A program made the position numbers and the translations under genes. Below, in pieces: positions 21,830-32,222 of a stretch of DNA of 64,000 bases. This stretch comes from Adiantum capillus-veneris (taxonomy: Eukaryota; Streptophyta; Polypodiopsida; Polypodiales; Pteridaceae), in NCBI GenBank assembly GCA_014529385.2, contig CM043949.1, positions 109,055,977 to 109,119,976 of the forward strand, given 5' to 3'. Numbering within the stretch: the first letter of the stretch is position 1; each line of letters starts with the position of its first letter. The notes below the pieces were generated by a model. It saw only the letters and a program-made list of their open reading frames with translations, was not told the DNA's origin and did not search any database.

Positions 21830-22056
21830 TTCACTCAAACAATGGAAATGCTCCAGTTGACCTTGATTGAAAACCATACATAGGCATGAAAAGACTAAAA
21901 TCAATCATCGAATGCTTAGCATTATAGTAAGAAACTCGAGAATAGGGAGAGAATTTTGCTAATTTGATTGCTTTTTGCTAACGTATGCTCGTAGCATATC
22001 CTCTAGCACTTGGCTAACACTTTCAATTTGACCATCCATTTTAAGATGATCTATAG
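21830..22056 (-). pseudogene. Gypsy integrase core fragment
   Basis: Minus-strand translation from 22,053 gives KMDGQIESVSQVLEDMLRAY (canonical gypsy form: TDGQTERVNQVLEDMLRAYV), then LPILEF and, in another frame, YNAKHSMIDFSLFMPMYGF. This is the end of the integrase catalytic core with the third acidic residue. It is cut at 22,056, where a gypsy fragment of opposite orientation begins. It could belong to the same element as the 19.4-20.0 kb tail. Confidence 0.75.
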
Positions 22057-22058
22057 TA

Positions 22059-22922
22059 ATGATGTTGAGTGGTGTACACACGGCCTCATTGTGGCAATTG
22101 ATCTTTGATTCACATGAGTTGGTGCATATACATGGGCTTATCCAAGGCCACAAGGTGCAAATCTTGGTAGATGATGGTGCTTCGCCCAATTTCATTGACT
22201 ATAAGCTAATGAAACGACTCAATTTGGCCCAGCCTCCGAGTTCCCACTGTCACAAGGTAATGATGATTGATCATGACGCCGAGTTGTGGGATACTCAAGT
22301 AAAGGATGTTGTACCCTTGGAAATTCAAGGATATCACATGGCCTTGAATTTTCAAGTCGTGAATATGGATCGGGCGGATGTGGTCCTTAGTTGGGAGTGG
22401 TTATATGGTTTAGGGCCATCACTAAAACGTAACTATGAGCACAATAGTTTGATAATAAACTCCAATGGTGTGCACATGCTGCTATTGGGAGAGGATGATT
22501 TCCTTTTCTCGCCACCTATTTGTACAACCGAGCTTATGAAGCTCTCTTCTCAAGATGAAATAGAAGAACTCTTTTGTGTTACTCATTCCGTTGCCAAGAT
22601 TGGATGAGTTATTTGATAAGCTCACCCATGCTCATATCTTTATGAGGATAGATTTGTGGTCAAAGTATCATCAATTGTGCATTAGGCTTGCTGATATACC
22701 CAAAAATGCATTCCAAATTAGGTTTGGATACTACAAGATTTTGGTTATGAACTTTGGGTTGACCAATGCACTGCAACTTTCATGAAGCTTATGGACAGTG
22801 TCTTGAAACCATATTTGGGTAAATTTGTTATTTTTCTTGATGATGTTCTAGTGTATAGTGCCTCTGAGGAAGAGCACTTACAACGTCTGAGATAGATGTT
22901 TGAATTGTTACGACAAAATAAG
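22059..22922 (+). pseudogene. Gypsy protease and RT fragment (Gypsy-3)
   Basis: Protease-like frame 22,059-22,607: the active site appears as VQILVDDGASPNFIDYKLMK, with D-D-G in place of D-(S/T)-G, followed by the conserved block ADVVLSWEWLYGLGP. Right after it an RT piece begins, starting directly at the catalytic palm ([20 protein letters not shown], about 22,595), so the RT N-terminus was deleted. The RT active site lies at about 22,825 (FVIFLDDVLVYS, an F-L-D-D form). The frame changes near 22,780. It is cut at 22,922 by the left LTR of the next element. Confidence 0.82.
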
Positions 22923-23508
22923 TGTAGCAGGAAAACTGTGATGTGCTCTCTACATTGGGTACTCCTTAGTGCAGTATGCAAGAAACCTCACTCCAACATG
23001 AAGAAAACAATGAGAACACCCGTAGCAAGGAAATATGTCGTGCTCTCTACAATGGGTGCTGCTCAGTGCATTATGCAAGAAATCTCACTCAAATAGAAAG
23101 AAAACATCAGACAAAAATGCAATAACAACTCAAAGCACAACACAGTCAGAACTCAGAGGAACTCGACAAACTCATAGAACCATACAGACTCTGGCTGGCA
23201 GCACACTTAGCTCCAAGCCCATGACTCAAGGGTGCAATGTGGGTGTCGAGGCTCCAATGTGCAGGGAGTGTGCAAATGTGTGGTGCATGGACTCAAGACT
23301 CAAAACGCTCGACCATACAAATTGGATGATGATGTTGTATCCGACCACTCCAACCAACCACACATATGTATCCCATAAAGAGTCATCAACAACTAGCAAA
23401 ATATCCCAATCCAGTTAGGCCTATCTCCAATATGAGATGGTGGTGATCTAGTCATGGTGTCCACTAGACCACCATCCGTATCACTTGCCATGTGTCACTG
23501 CCCAGGCG
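22923..23508 (-). repeat. LTR (left) of the Gag-only element
   Basis: It matches 25,491-26,088 throughout, for example gtgctctctacattgggt, caagcccatgactcaaggg and ttgccatgtgtcactgccc. Its first 200 bp is itself a tandem pair of about 100 bp containing cagta(t)gcaagaaacctcactc. Confidence 0.85.
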
Positions 23509-23997
23509 AGAGTTCGCCCGGTGTGAACTCCAAACCAACTTTAACTAACTACTTGTCATGTGCTAGTGACAATGTAGCCCTACTACAGGTTGCCCACCAC
23601 AAGACCTCTCACCATCCCGATGAGAGAGAACATTGAACTAGAAGGAAAAATGCAGTCAACCTGACTGAAGAATTTGTGTGGAGAAGAAACGATGAAATGT
23701 AGGTATTTGCAAAATATGATGAAGGAGTACGACAACCTGTCACAATGAGAGAGGATGTACATAAAGCAAAAACCTAAGAAGTACGGAAACCCTGCAGCAA
23801 GGAACCCTACTGTAGTGAGAGAGGCTGTACAGAAAGCATAAACTGAAGAAGGCCCAAACCAGAATAAAATTCCAAAAAGTCCCAAAGCTAGTGTAAATAG
23901 TGTAAATGCCACCAAAAGGGTGAGGAGTTGGTACCACGAATGGTCTTCACATAGGAGAAATTCCCAAAATGTGCAAAAAATAGATAGGGGCTAGGTC
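23509..23997. other. Internal non-coding part of the Gag-only element
   Basis: No gene recognised. It contains a repeated phrase with gagagaggatgtacataaagc (about 23,748) and gagagaggctgtacagaaagc (about 23,817). Confidence 0.4.
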
Positions 23998-24306
23998 GTG
24001 GGTACTAAGGGGAGAGGGAGAGAGGGAGGGGGTGAAGGGGGGTGGGGAGGGACGAGGTGGGGGGTGGTGAGGGGCGAGGGGAAGGGGGGTGGATAGGGAC
24101 GAGGTGGGGGATGGTGAGGGGCAAGGAGGAAGGGCGGTGGGTAGGGGCAAGAGTGGGTGAGGGAGGTGGGTAGGGACGAGGTGGGGGGTGGTGAGGGACA
24201 AGAGGGGAAGGGGGGTGGGTAGGGGCGAGGAAAGAGGAAGGGTAGTGCGGGACAAGGTGGGGTGGTGAGAGGCAAGAGGGGGAGGATAAGGGAAAGTAGG
24301 GGGTGG
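23998..24306. repeat. G-rich minisatellite
   Basis: Degenerate units of roughly 55-65 bp with ggggtgggtagggacgaggt and gtggtgagggg(c)aag. One strand is almost pure G/A/T with many GGG and GGGG runs. Long Pro/Ser/Leu-rich frames on the minus strand here come from the repeat, not from a gene. Confidence 0.9.
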
Positions 24307-24311
24307 GTCTG

Positions 24312-25219
24312 TCAAAGAGAGAAGGATCTCTTCGCCTGAAGAGCTCGTTGTAACTTTGTTGCTTCTAGTTCCCTACATAAAGAAAAGGGATTAGACAGAC
24401 TTTCCAAGAGTATAGTGGAAGTCTCTACCTGAGGAGAGTCGTTGAACCATTTCCTTACCCCCTCTATCCTAGTAGAAATAGCAACAAACTCCTCCAAAGT
24501 GACTTCAAGTTGAGACTCTCTCAAAGTTTTTGTTGAGAAGTCTTAGGAAGAGCCTTCTCTACCCACTTCTTAACCATAATTTTGCATGGTTGCTGGGGAA
24601 TCTTGGCGACCAGAGACTTTGTTCTGGTCACGAGTTATGCAAAAGTCTCATCTGGTTGGAGCATCAGGTTAGCCAACTCATCCAAAAACTTCTCTTGGAA
24701 GTCACCTGATTTGAAAGCTTCACAGAACTGCTACCTTAATGTTGCCCAAGTAGTGAAGTGGTTCTCAGCAAACTGACTGTACCATTTATCGGCTAAGTGA
24801 TCCAAGGTTGACAAGAAGAGCATAAGGTAGGCGTCTTCTCTGTTGAGGCCCCGACCGCGACAAAGGGATACAAACCTACTAGCATGGTCATCTGCATCAT
24901 CTGTGGAGAGTCCTTTGAAAGTCAAAAACTTTATGTTCACCTTAGCCAGGAGGCTTGTGAGCTCTTCCATGGTTGCCTGCTCAAAAGCGTGTTGCTCAAG
25001 AGCTTGTTGTAACATAGTGGGTGACAATTTTAGTGGGGAAGGTGACCTGGGAGGTGAAGAACTATTTGAGGGGATGAAGGTAGCTGCGTGGGAGGGAAGG
25101 GGGAAAGAGTCTGGTGGACTTCTACTTGGCATGAAAGGATGACGCTTTCTATGGTAGTACTTCAAGGGCTCAATAGTGGGCTTTGTTGCTCTTTTGGCTG
25201 CCTTGTATGTGTCATGCAC
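24312..25219 (-). pseudogene. Gypsy-type Gag of the nonautonomous element
   Basis: The start is taken at ATG 25,219 (MHDTYKAAKRAT). A Pro/Ser-rich N-terminus (about residues 25-65) leads into the retrotransposon Gag domain: LTFKGLSTDDADDHASRFVS, then LFLSTLDHLADKWYSQF and FTTWATLR. The domain continues past a stop near 24,730 with QFCEAFKSGDFQEKFLDEL and later EEFVAISTRIEGVRKWF in another frame. Gag would make the particle shell. Stops and at least one frameshift after residue 162 suggest it no longer works. No zinc knuckle was seen. Confidence 0.8.
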
Positions 25220-25480
25220 CCACTCAAGCTCTGGGCGCCAAGATCCGCTAACTTTTTGGATAGTCTAGAACCACTAGACCATACCCAAATAGACCAAGCT
25301 AGGCTCTGCTAGACCACACCTGCTAGATAGGGGCAAGAGAGACTAGACCAGCTAGACCAATCTGGACAAGGTGAAGATGGACTAGACCAGGTGCAAGGAG
25401 CTGAACTAGCTTGCTCCTCATCTGTAGCACACTGGGATGGAGTGAGACTTCAGTTGAGGTCCTACTAGGCATGCCAAAAA

Positions 25481-26088
25481 TGAGAGCACCTGTAGCAGGG
25501 AAAGTGTAGTGTGCTCTCTACATTGGGTGCTCCTCAGTGCAGTATGCAAGAAACCTCACTCCAACAGAGAGAAAGCAATGAGAGAAGTTGTAGCAGAGTA
25601 AGTGTGTTGTGATATCTACAGTTGATGCACCTCAGTGCAGTATGCAAGAAACCTCACTCCAATAGAGAGAAAACATCACACAAAAATGGAATAGCAACTC
25701 AAAGCACAACAGAATCAGAACTCAGTGGAACTCGACAAACTCATAGAACCATATAGACTTTGGTTGGAAGCACACTCAACTGCAAGCCCATGACTCAAGG
25801 GTATAATGGGGGTGTCGAGGCTCCAATGTGCAGGGAGTGTGAAAATGTGTGGTGCATGGACTCAAGACTCAAGACTCAAGACACTCAATCATACAAAGTG
25901 GATAATGATGTTGTATCCGACCACTCCAACCAACCACACAAATGTATCCAATAAAGAGCCATCAAAAACTAGCAAAATATCTCAATCCAGCTAAGCCTAT
26001 CTCCAATATGAGATAGATAGTGGTGATTTGGTCATGGTGTCCACTAAACCACCATTTGTATCACTTGCCATGTGTCACTGCCCAGGTG
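25481..26088 (-). repeat. LTR (right) of the Gag-only element
   Basis: The right copy of the direct repeat, again beginning with two tandem units of about 100 bp (starting tgagagcacctgtagc and tgagagaagttgtagc). Confidence 0.8.
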
Positions 26089-26090
26089 AT

Positions 26091-26122
26091 GTCTAGGAAT
26101 TAGTGCACATTACGGTTCAACA
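26091..26122. repeat. 32-bp repeat shared with 28,527-28,562
   Basis: gtctaggaattagtgcacat then tacggttcaacac. The second copy at 28,527 has three extra bases and two substitutions. On the minus strand both begin TGTTGAACCG, which could be the start of an LTR or other element end. Confidence 0.6.
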
Positions 26123-26623
26123 CCTGGCACACCCGATGGGAGAATTTTCCCAAAATTTGGACTCAAATCCCACAAAATCCCTTGCTCCAAAAACTCAATG
26201 CTCATAGAGTACCATGATGCAAAGTGCAATGCTTGGAGTCTACTCCAAGGTACACATATACACCATGATAGACCATGAAACACTACCCTTTTCCCCCCCA
26301 AGCATTTAGAAGATGCAAAGTACAGTGCTTGGAACTTAATCCAAGATGCACAAATGCACTTCCTAAAGCTATACATTGCATTACAATCACCAAACCAAAG
26401 ATAGTGTGCCTTCTCAAAAAAATGAATACAGGTGCACCATTTTTGACACATGCCAGTGCTAGGAAACCATCACATAAATCATCATCCATGAGAGCTCATA
26501 CAAAAAAAACTTGTAGAACCATAAAGTAATGAGAAAATACCCCACTTCATTGAGTGGACTCCATCTTTGAGGCAATGACTACAAAATAAGCTTCATTGTT
26601 TTGCAAACAAGCATCAACATTCT
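26123..26623. other. Spacer, no gene seen
   Basis: A phrase with gatgcaaagtgcaatgcttgga (near 26,216) recurs as gatgcaaagtacagtgcttgga (near 26,312). This is a small diverged tandem duplication of about 96 bp. Confidence 0.45.
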
Positions 26624-27652
26624 TCAACCAAAAATCATTTTCTTTGACAAACACTTCTTCAAAAAGATTGTGAGCTTTGGCTTATTTATGCAAAGAGAAA
26701 CTTCATTCTTCTTTGACACAATTTGGACTTCAAACCACCAAACATGATTTCCTTCTAGGCTCACGATGAGAAAAAGGCACAAGATCTTTGCATCAACATG
26801 CACAAAAATAAGGATTAGATTGCTCAAAATCACAACAACGTCAACTTTCCCAACATGGATAAGCATACAATGCTTTACATAGGCACTAATTGTGTGGATA
26901 GATACACATATCCTATCACACAACATTGCTTCAAGCAAACATTCATTTGGCAGAGCATCAATTTGTGAAATAAGTTTCTTCACACACACCACATTCTATT
27001 GCTCATGTCTAGAAATTTCATAAAAAAGAACCTCATTTTGGTTAGTCACCAATTCAAGGTCATTTGAGATACAAAAATCTTTATCCAATGCGAGAGAATT
27101 CACAAAGGCATTGATGACATCATTTTCTTCATCATCAAGAAGTGAGAGATAATTTTTATCATCATTTTTCTTCAATTTTTCATCACAAATCTCATCAAAG
27201 AAGTCATTTACTTTAGAGTTGCAACCATTTTTTTCATGATTCATCTCATGATAATCACCTAGAAAATCTATGTCATCATCATTGTTTATGACATCAAAAT
27301 TATGTAATTCTCCATCAAAAAAAGATGGAATTTGACCCACAATGCTTTGGTTGATGGTACAAGATGTCAGTATTGGGCTACTCGGGGACTCTCCTTGGCT
27401 CTCTTGGCTCATAGGGTCCTCTCTCTTTGCTCCAATCTCCATCCCATTCCTACACAAGTGGTCCATGTGTGTGCTTTTAGCCCGGTATCGTAACCACCAT
27501 AGCATGCGTGTAGGACAATTCCCTTGCACCATCATGTAGGCATGCTGTCGAGAACTTTCCAACACATGGAAAAGTGTACTCAATTCAATGGTTTGGCTAC
27601 CCCTTATGCATTGTCCACCCTTTGCCTTTATGGGACTTTGCCTAACCAACAA
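26624..27652 (-). pseudogene. Unrecognised acidic reading frame with one in-frame stop
   Basis: One minus-strand frame runs from ATG 27,652 to 26,624 and is broken only by a stop at 26,995-26,993, giving about 340 codons. The first part is rich in Asp, Glu and Asn (FFDGELHNFDVINNDDDIDF, then SLLDDEENDVINAFVNSLAL). The second part is hydrophobic with Cys, Ile and Val, ending KKCLSKKMIFG. I do not recognise a family. An acidic spacer between Gag and Pol of a retroelement is one possibility. A host protein fragment is another. No splice pattern was judged reliable. Confidence 0.35.
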
Positions 27653-28329
27653 CTTCCCTCTATCTTAGCCTTCTTTGTTAGATCGAAACCCTCAATAGCA
27701 TGTATTTTTATGATTTTAAATAATAAAGAGCATGTAACCATATATGGTATGGCCAAGAAACGTATATAGAAGGAGTTATCCTGTAAACTGCCAAAACAAG
27801 CTAGCGTGCAAGTATTTGAACTCTGTACAGTAGAAACAGCCTTTCCTCGACTGCATACGGGTTCAAGGCTTGCATCAAACAATCAACAACAAAATTTGGT
27901 ATTTTGGCAGATAAAATTTTGCAAAATATTTCACTTATGGCAGGTCCTAGTGGTTGCATCTTAGCAACAGTGCTTGCTATAGTAGCCAAATCCTTAATGT
28001 CGGCTTCATGTGGCACTCACAAAAAAACATGGATTATAATGTGATGAATGCATTACATACTCAATGGAGTTACCAAGCAGTTGCTCTAGTGCGTTGACGC
28101 CAACAAAATTTGAGTTTGATGCCATCCACTACGCTAGGGAAGGTGACTCTTTTGCGCTGCAAAAATGTGAAGCAGCAGCCGATATTGAACCCACGTCATA
28201 AACAAGTATAGCTTTCATCCAGCCAGTGAAACCGCCTCGCCATCCATCTTGAGACATCTGACGTTTGCTTTGATCTCTATATAGAGATGAACGACAGTGA
28301 CGGTAAGTGAGAGGGCATGAGTGGGATGT
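27653..28329. other. Spacer, no recognised gene
   Basis: Short reading frames exist on both strands, but none has recognisable motifs. Confidence 0.35.
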
Positions 28330-28330
28330 C

Positions 28331-28332
<2 letters not shown>

Positions 28333-28393
<61 letters not shown>
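28333..28393. repeat. (GA)n microsatellite
   Basis: About 30 uninterrupted GA units. Confidence 0.97.
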
Positions 28394-28396
<3 letters not shown>

Positions 28397-28562
28397 TATG
28401 CATTATATTTTACTATTCACTTTATTCTTGAGATTACAATATGAGAGATTTAATTTATAACCTTCCAATGCCCCTTGGTGCCTCCTCGTAGGCACCCCTT
28501 GAATGCTCCCTTAAACCTTAGTGTGTTTGTCTAAGAATTAGTGCACGTTATTACGGTTCAAC
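28394..28562 (-). promoter_or_regulatory. LTR-like promoter and polyadenylation region
   Basis: Read on the minus strand from 28,562: TGTTGAACCG start, a TATA-like GGTTATAAATTAAATC (about 28,452-28,467), then AATAAAG (28,420-28,426). This order suggests part of an LTR in minus orientation, cutting the integrase fragment at 28,563. No full-length second copy was found, only the 32-bp match at 26,091. Confidence 0.4.
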
Positions 28563-29190
28563 ACTTCCATTTTTGGGTGATCTGCAGTACTGAGGTTGAG
28601 TTGTGTACCCAACCTTTTAAACACAACCCTCCAGAAATGATTGTCAAACTTGGGATCATGAGCACTCACTCTATTATTGGGCATATAGTTTATAAAGATT
28701 ATCAACAAATAATTTTGCTAACTTTGGAGTCTTAATTGTGGACTTGGTTGGAATAAATTAATTGTCGACCACCATTTATAGTGAATCATGACACTGGTTG
28801 GTAAACCTACAATAAAATCCATAGAGATACTCTCTCATTTACCATTGGAAATCTCCAAAGGATGTAAGAAACCTCTTGCTTTGAGAAGCTTTGCTTTGTT
28901 AACTTGACATTTTTGACAATGCAAGACATAGTCTTGAACATACCCATATAAACGTGGCTAGTAAAGCTATCATCGTACAAGCGCATAAGGTTTCGTTATG
29001 CATGGATGCCTTGCACTGGGATTATCATGACATTCATAAAGAATTTGGCACTGAATTTCTACCTCAGTCGGTACATAAACTCTCCCCGTGTGGAATAGGT
29101 ACCCACCATCTATGGAGATATTCTTCCATCTTTGTAGCTCATCACTCAAAAGAGGAGAACTGGGTGTGTAGGAAATAGACACACTGTCCC
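28563..29190 (-). pseudogene. Gypsy integrase, zinc-binding and core part
   Basis: Minus-strand translation shows a pre-integrase linker, then ISIDGGYLFHTGRVYVPTEV and the HHCC zinc-binding region (YECHDNPSARHP ... LHCQKCQVNKA, about 29,035-28,900). The core follows with [12 protein letters not shown] (first Asp) and FDNHFWRVVFKRLGTQLNLS (before the second motif), stopping at TADHPKME near 28,563. Stops and frame changes are present. The break falls at the same HPK-M-(D/E) motif where the fragment at 22,053 begins, so the two may be halves of one element or of two sister copies. Confidence 0.78.
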
Positions 29191-29247
29191 AACATTGAGT
29201 GAGAAGGATCCCTCATTTTGACATGGATCCACACCTTGGAGTATGTT

Positions 29248-30067
29248 TGTTGACGGGCGAGCGCCAACGACATGCATTGTGCTTCATTGGTGTGTACACA
29301 TATGTGTATACACATATTCTTTGTATCTACGGGCTCGACTTGAGTTCCACTTTGTACGTCTATGAGTAGATGAGCCTAGATGCCTATAACATGCATTTAC
29401 ACTTTTGGCCGGCCGCCCATTTTTAGAAGCTCTTTGTATATAACTCAATTCACAAGATGTGAAAGGGCATTCTTAGAAGAGCCAACTCTTGGAGAGCAAA
29501 GAGAGCTCAAGAGAGTGTGAGGTGAGTGTGGAGAAGAAGAAGAGGAGTGGCTATGGAGCTTGGAGCTTCCTCATACACATGTAGCCGACGTTTGGGGTTA
29601 ATGGAAGCTAAGTTTCTCTACTTGCTCTTGTCTTTCATGCTTATGTGTGTTGTTGTTGCTTGATTAAGTCTTAATCTCCTCTTCTCTCTCAAGTTTCCCT
29701 CTTGTTGGAGCATTCTAGCTTCACATGTGTGCGAATTAGAGTGTGTGTGTACGTGTGTTGCATGCATTGATCTAATTAGGCTTCTGTGTGTGTGCTTAAT
29801 GTGTGATTAGAGTGTGTGTGCTTGAGATGAGAGCAAGGGAAGCATCAATATCCTCATGTGTAGAGAGTTAGAGTGTAGGTTGAGTGTGTATGTGTGTAGA
29901 TCTAGCTTCCCGAGCTTTCCCTCTTCTATTCCCATGCTTTTCCCCTCTTCCTAGAGTCCTCAAGCAATCACATTTGGTGCATCCACGCCTCCATGCCTTA
30001 GCCGGGTTCTGATCCACCGGATTGACATTATGTCGGTGGGTTGAGTTCTATGCTACGACCGCCAACA
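29248..30067 (+). repeat. 5' LTR of a Tat/Athila-type gypsy element
   Basis: It starts TGTTGACGGGCG and ends GACCGCCAACA (TGTTG...CAACA, 820 bp). A TATA-like GTATATAAC lies near 29,444. It is followed at once by an Asp-tRNA-type primer site, which marks its right end. No second copy lies in the window, so the element is truncated or its 3' half is elsewhere. Bases 29,243-29,247 (atgtt) may be one target duplication. Confidence 0.75.
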
Positions 30068-30086
30068 TTGGCACCGCTGCCGGGGG
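30068..30086 (+). other. Primer binding site, tRNA-Asp type
   Basis: TTGGCACCGCTGCCGGGGG resembles the TGGCGCCGTTGCCGGGG site typical of plant Athila/Tat gypsy elements. It directly follows the LTR end. Confidence 0.75.
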
Positions 30087-31286
30087 CTGAGCGCCTAAGG
30101 TAGAGGATCACCCATGTGATGGTTTGAGTTCACTAATCTTCATTAGGTTTTGGTTTATGGTTGTAGGAATGGTGGTAGGTTTTGATTTTGGTAGCATGTA
30201 GACTAATTTTGCGGTTTTTCCCTCTTTCTACACACTAATTTCTCACTAATCTACTAACAATTGAGCTTACACATGTATGGTTGTGCCTAATTAGAGGCAA
30301 GGTGTGCATGATTTTGGGTTGAAAATCGTTGATGTTTGGTTGCTTGTAGGTTGCTTGTAGTTGAAAACGTCGGATCCGGAGCTTCGCGTACACACACGGT
30401 GTGTAATCGTCATTTGGAATTGGATTCGATGCGTTGATTATGGTCATGTAAGTGCTCTACATCCCTTATGTGCATTGGTGGTTTGGTGTTTGGGATTTAG
30501 TGCTTTGTGTGCTCTCTGAAATCCGTTTGAATGCCAATTTTTTGATGCCGGATTTGTGTGATTTGGTCATCCGTTTGTTGGTATAAGCATTGAGCATTCT
30601 TGTTGTGCAATTGGACATCCGGGAAAGTGTATTTGTGCTTGCAAAAACGATGATTTGGTTTGTGCATTCAAGTAGTCAAGCACTTAGCGTTTTCTCTGAA
30701 ATCGTCATTTGGAAAGTATGCTTTTGATGCCATATTGAGTTGTTTTGATTGTTTATGCATTTCAGTCCTACATTTGTGTTTCCGATATGGTATCAAAGTG
30801 ATTTGGAAAGTTGCACTTCATTCGGATTTGATTTGGGTCGATTTGGGCCAAAAACGCTCAAAAAACGCTCCAAGAATCTCGCCTTTTGCTACCATTTGGT
30901 ATGTATGATGAATTAGCGGGTGATTCTTGGTGAGAATGTGTGTCTAACTGAGCTTAAGGGGTTGCTTAATTTTCAAAAATTTTCCGGTGATTTTTTTGTA
31001 ATTTTTGATATTTTTAAGGCAATTTTTTGCCTCTTGAATGCCAAAAAAAAATTTCAATTAATTGACCAAAAATTGATGAAAATTTAGGCAAAATTGGGTA
31101 ACCGAATTCTTCAACGTATTCTTCACGAGCCTGGGACTTTCCCATATTTTTCGGGCTAAATTTCACATTTTTTGGCTATTTGTTACGCTCTTGGGCAAAA
31201 AATTTTACTTTTTGGGGTATTTTGGAAAATAAAACAAGGTGATGGATCACGGGGGTCTGCCAATCGAAGGATTTGTGGAGGTGATT
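30087..31286. other. Internal leader-like sequence, no gene seen
   Basis: T- and G-rich, with recurrent phrases such as gatttggt and tttgtg. It looks like the non-coding leader of the LTR element to its left, up to the end of the rolling-circle element. No Gag motif was found. Confidence 0.4.
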
Positions 31287-32222
31287 TTAGGATGTAGGAG
31301 GAGGGGAGGATTGGAATGCGTTTTTGGAGTTTAGTGGGAGTAGTAAGTAAATAATGGAGTGGTCTGACCAGAACGAAAAGTTAGTGCCTGTTGTTATGTT
31401 AGTGAAGGAATTTGCAGTCCAAATGTGATCCAAAGTTGAATCGTAGATTGTTGTGGTTTGGGTTATATGTTGTGTCATGTTGTGTGTGGAGAGAAGGTTA
31501 GAAAGTGCAAGGTATTCATGTATTTGGTATTTAGCATTGATGTTGAAGTCACCGAGTAAAATGGTAGGGGTGTGTTGGAGGTGAGGTGTGAGTAGTGTGG
31601 TCAATGTTTGCAGGAGCAAAGGAAGTGGAGTTGAGAGTCTGCAGTACAATGTTATCAGGGTTATTGGTGGATTATGTGGCGTGCTAAGGAGTGCTGTAAT
31701 GCATTCTATTTCATTCGTGGAAATGATGTTGTGGTGTTGTAGATGTATGTTTTTGTTTGATGTGAAGAGGGATACTCCCATGGGGCCAGTTGTTTGAGTG
31801 TGTGTGTAACCGTTTATGGCCACTGTGTTGGGATGTCGTAGTTTTGTTTCTTGGAGACAAAGAATGTGGGAGGCCATTAAGCTATTATCATGAATAAGGT
31901 TGTTGTAGTGTTTCTTTAGGGACACAATGTTAAGAGATTGTATTATCAAGTGATTGTTGGGCAAAGAGTGGAGGTTAAGCTGTGTAGGTTGCCAAGTGGC
32001 ATGTGTTTTGAGGCGATGAAACTCAGTTAGAAGTGTTTGGTCTACTTTAATATGGTTGGAAGTTAATTCTGCTAGGAGGTAAAGGTTGTTGGGATCTCTT
32101 ACGCGGGAGAGGGCAGTGTACACAAGGCCGTGACTTCGAATGCTGTTTGGATCGAAAGCCAAGGTGTCTAGCGCCAAGCCTTGTGCACGGTGTATGGTTC
32201 TAGTAGCTGCAGGTTGAATTGG
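31287..32222 (-). pseudogene. Helentron helicase C-terminus fused to EEP-type endonuclease
   Basis: One open frame (ATG-like start 32,177) carries the last helicase motif HGLVYTALSRVRDPNNLYLL (residues 17-36). It is followed without a break by an endonuclease/exonuclease/phosphatase domain: SLNIVS (Asn 83), LCLQETKLRH (Glu 110), LLGDFNINA (Asp 210, Asn 212), TLDHIWT (Asp 250, His 251) and WSDHS (Asp 272, His 273). All expected catalytic positions are present. The preceding helicase motif (TIHRAQGLALDTLAF) begins in this frame near 32,222, after a frameshift from the upstream helicase frame. In related elements the endonuclease is thought to help integration, and it resembles that of CR1-type LINEs. 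Confidence 0.88.

Larger units (their letters stand above)
22923..26088 (-). mobile_element. Nonautonomous LTR element encoding only Gag (TR-GAG-like)
   Basis: Direct repeats at 22,923-23,508 and about 25,481-26,088 flank about 2 kb of internal DNA. That DNA holds a minus-strand gypsy-type Gag next to the right repeat, the place expected if the right repeat is the 5' LTR. No protease, RT or integrase is visible between the LTRs, so movement would need enzymes from another element. The left repeat cuts the Gypsy-3 RT. I could not fix exact TG/CA ends, primer site or target duplication. Confidence 0.7.

Noticed and set aside
23947-24315. Long Pro/Ser/Leu-rich frames on the minus strand
   Set aside because: They are the translation of the G-rich minisatellite and run in two frames at once, with no domain.
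22923-26088. Two solo insertions instead of an LTR pair
   Set aside because: Orientation, similarity over about 590 bp and the position of Gag next to one repeat fit an LTR pair better. The exact ends remain unproven.
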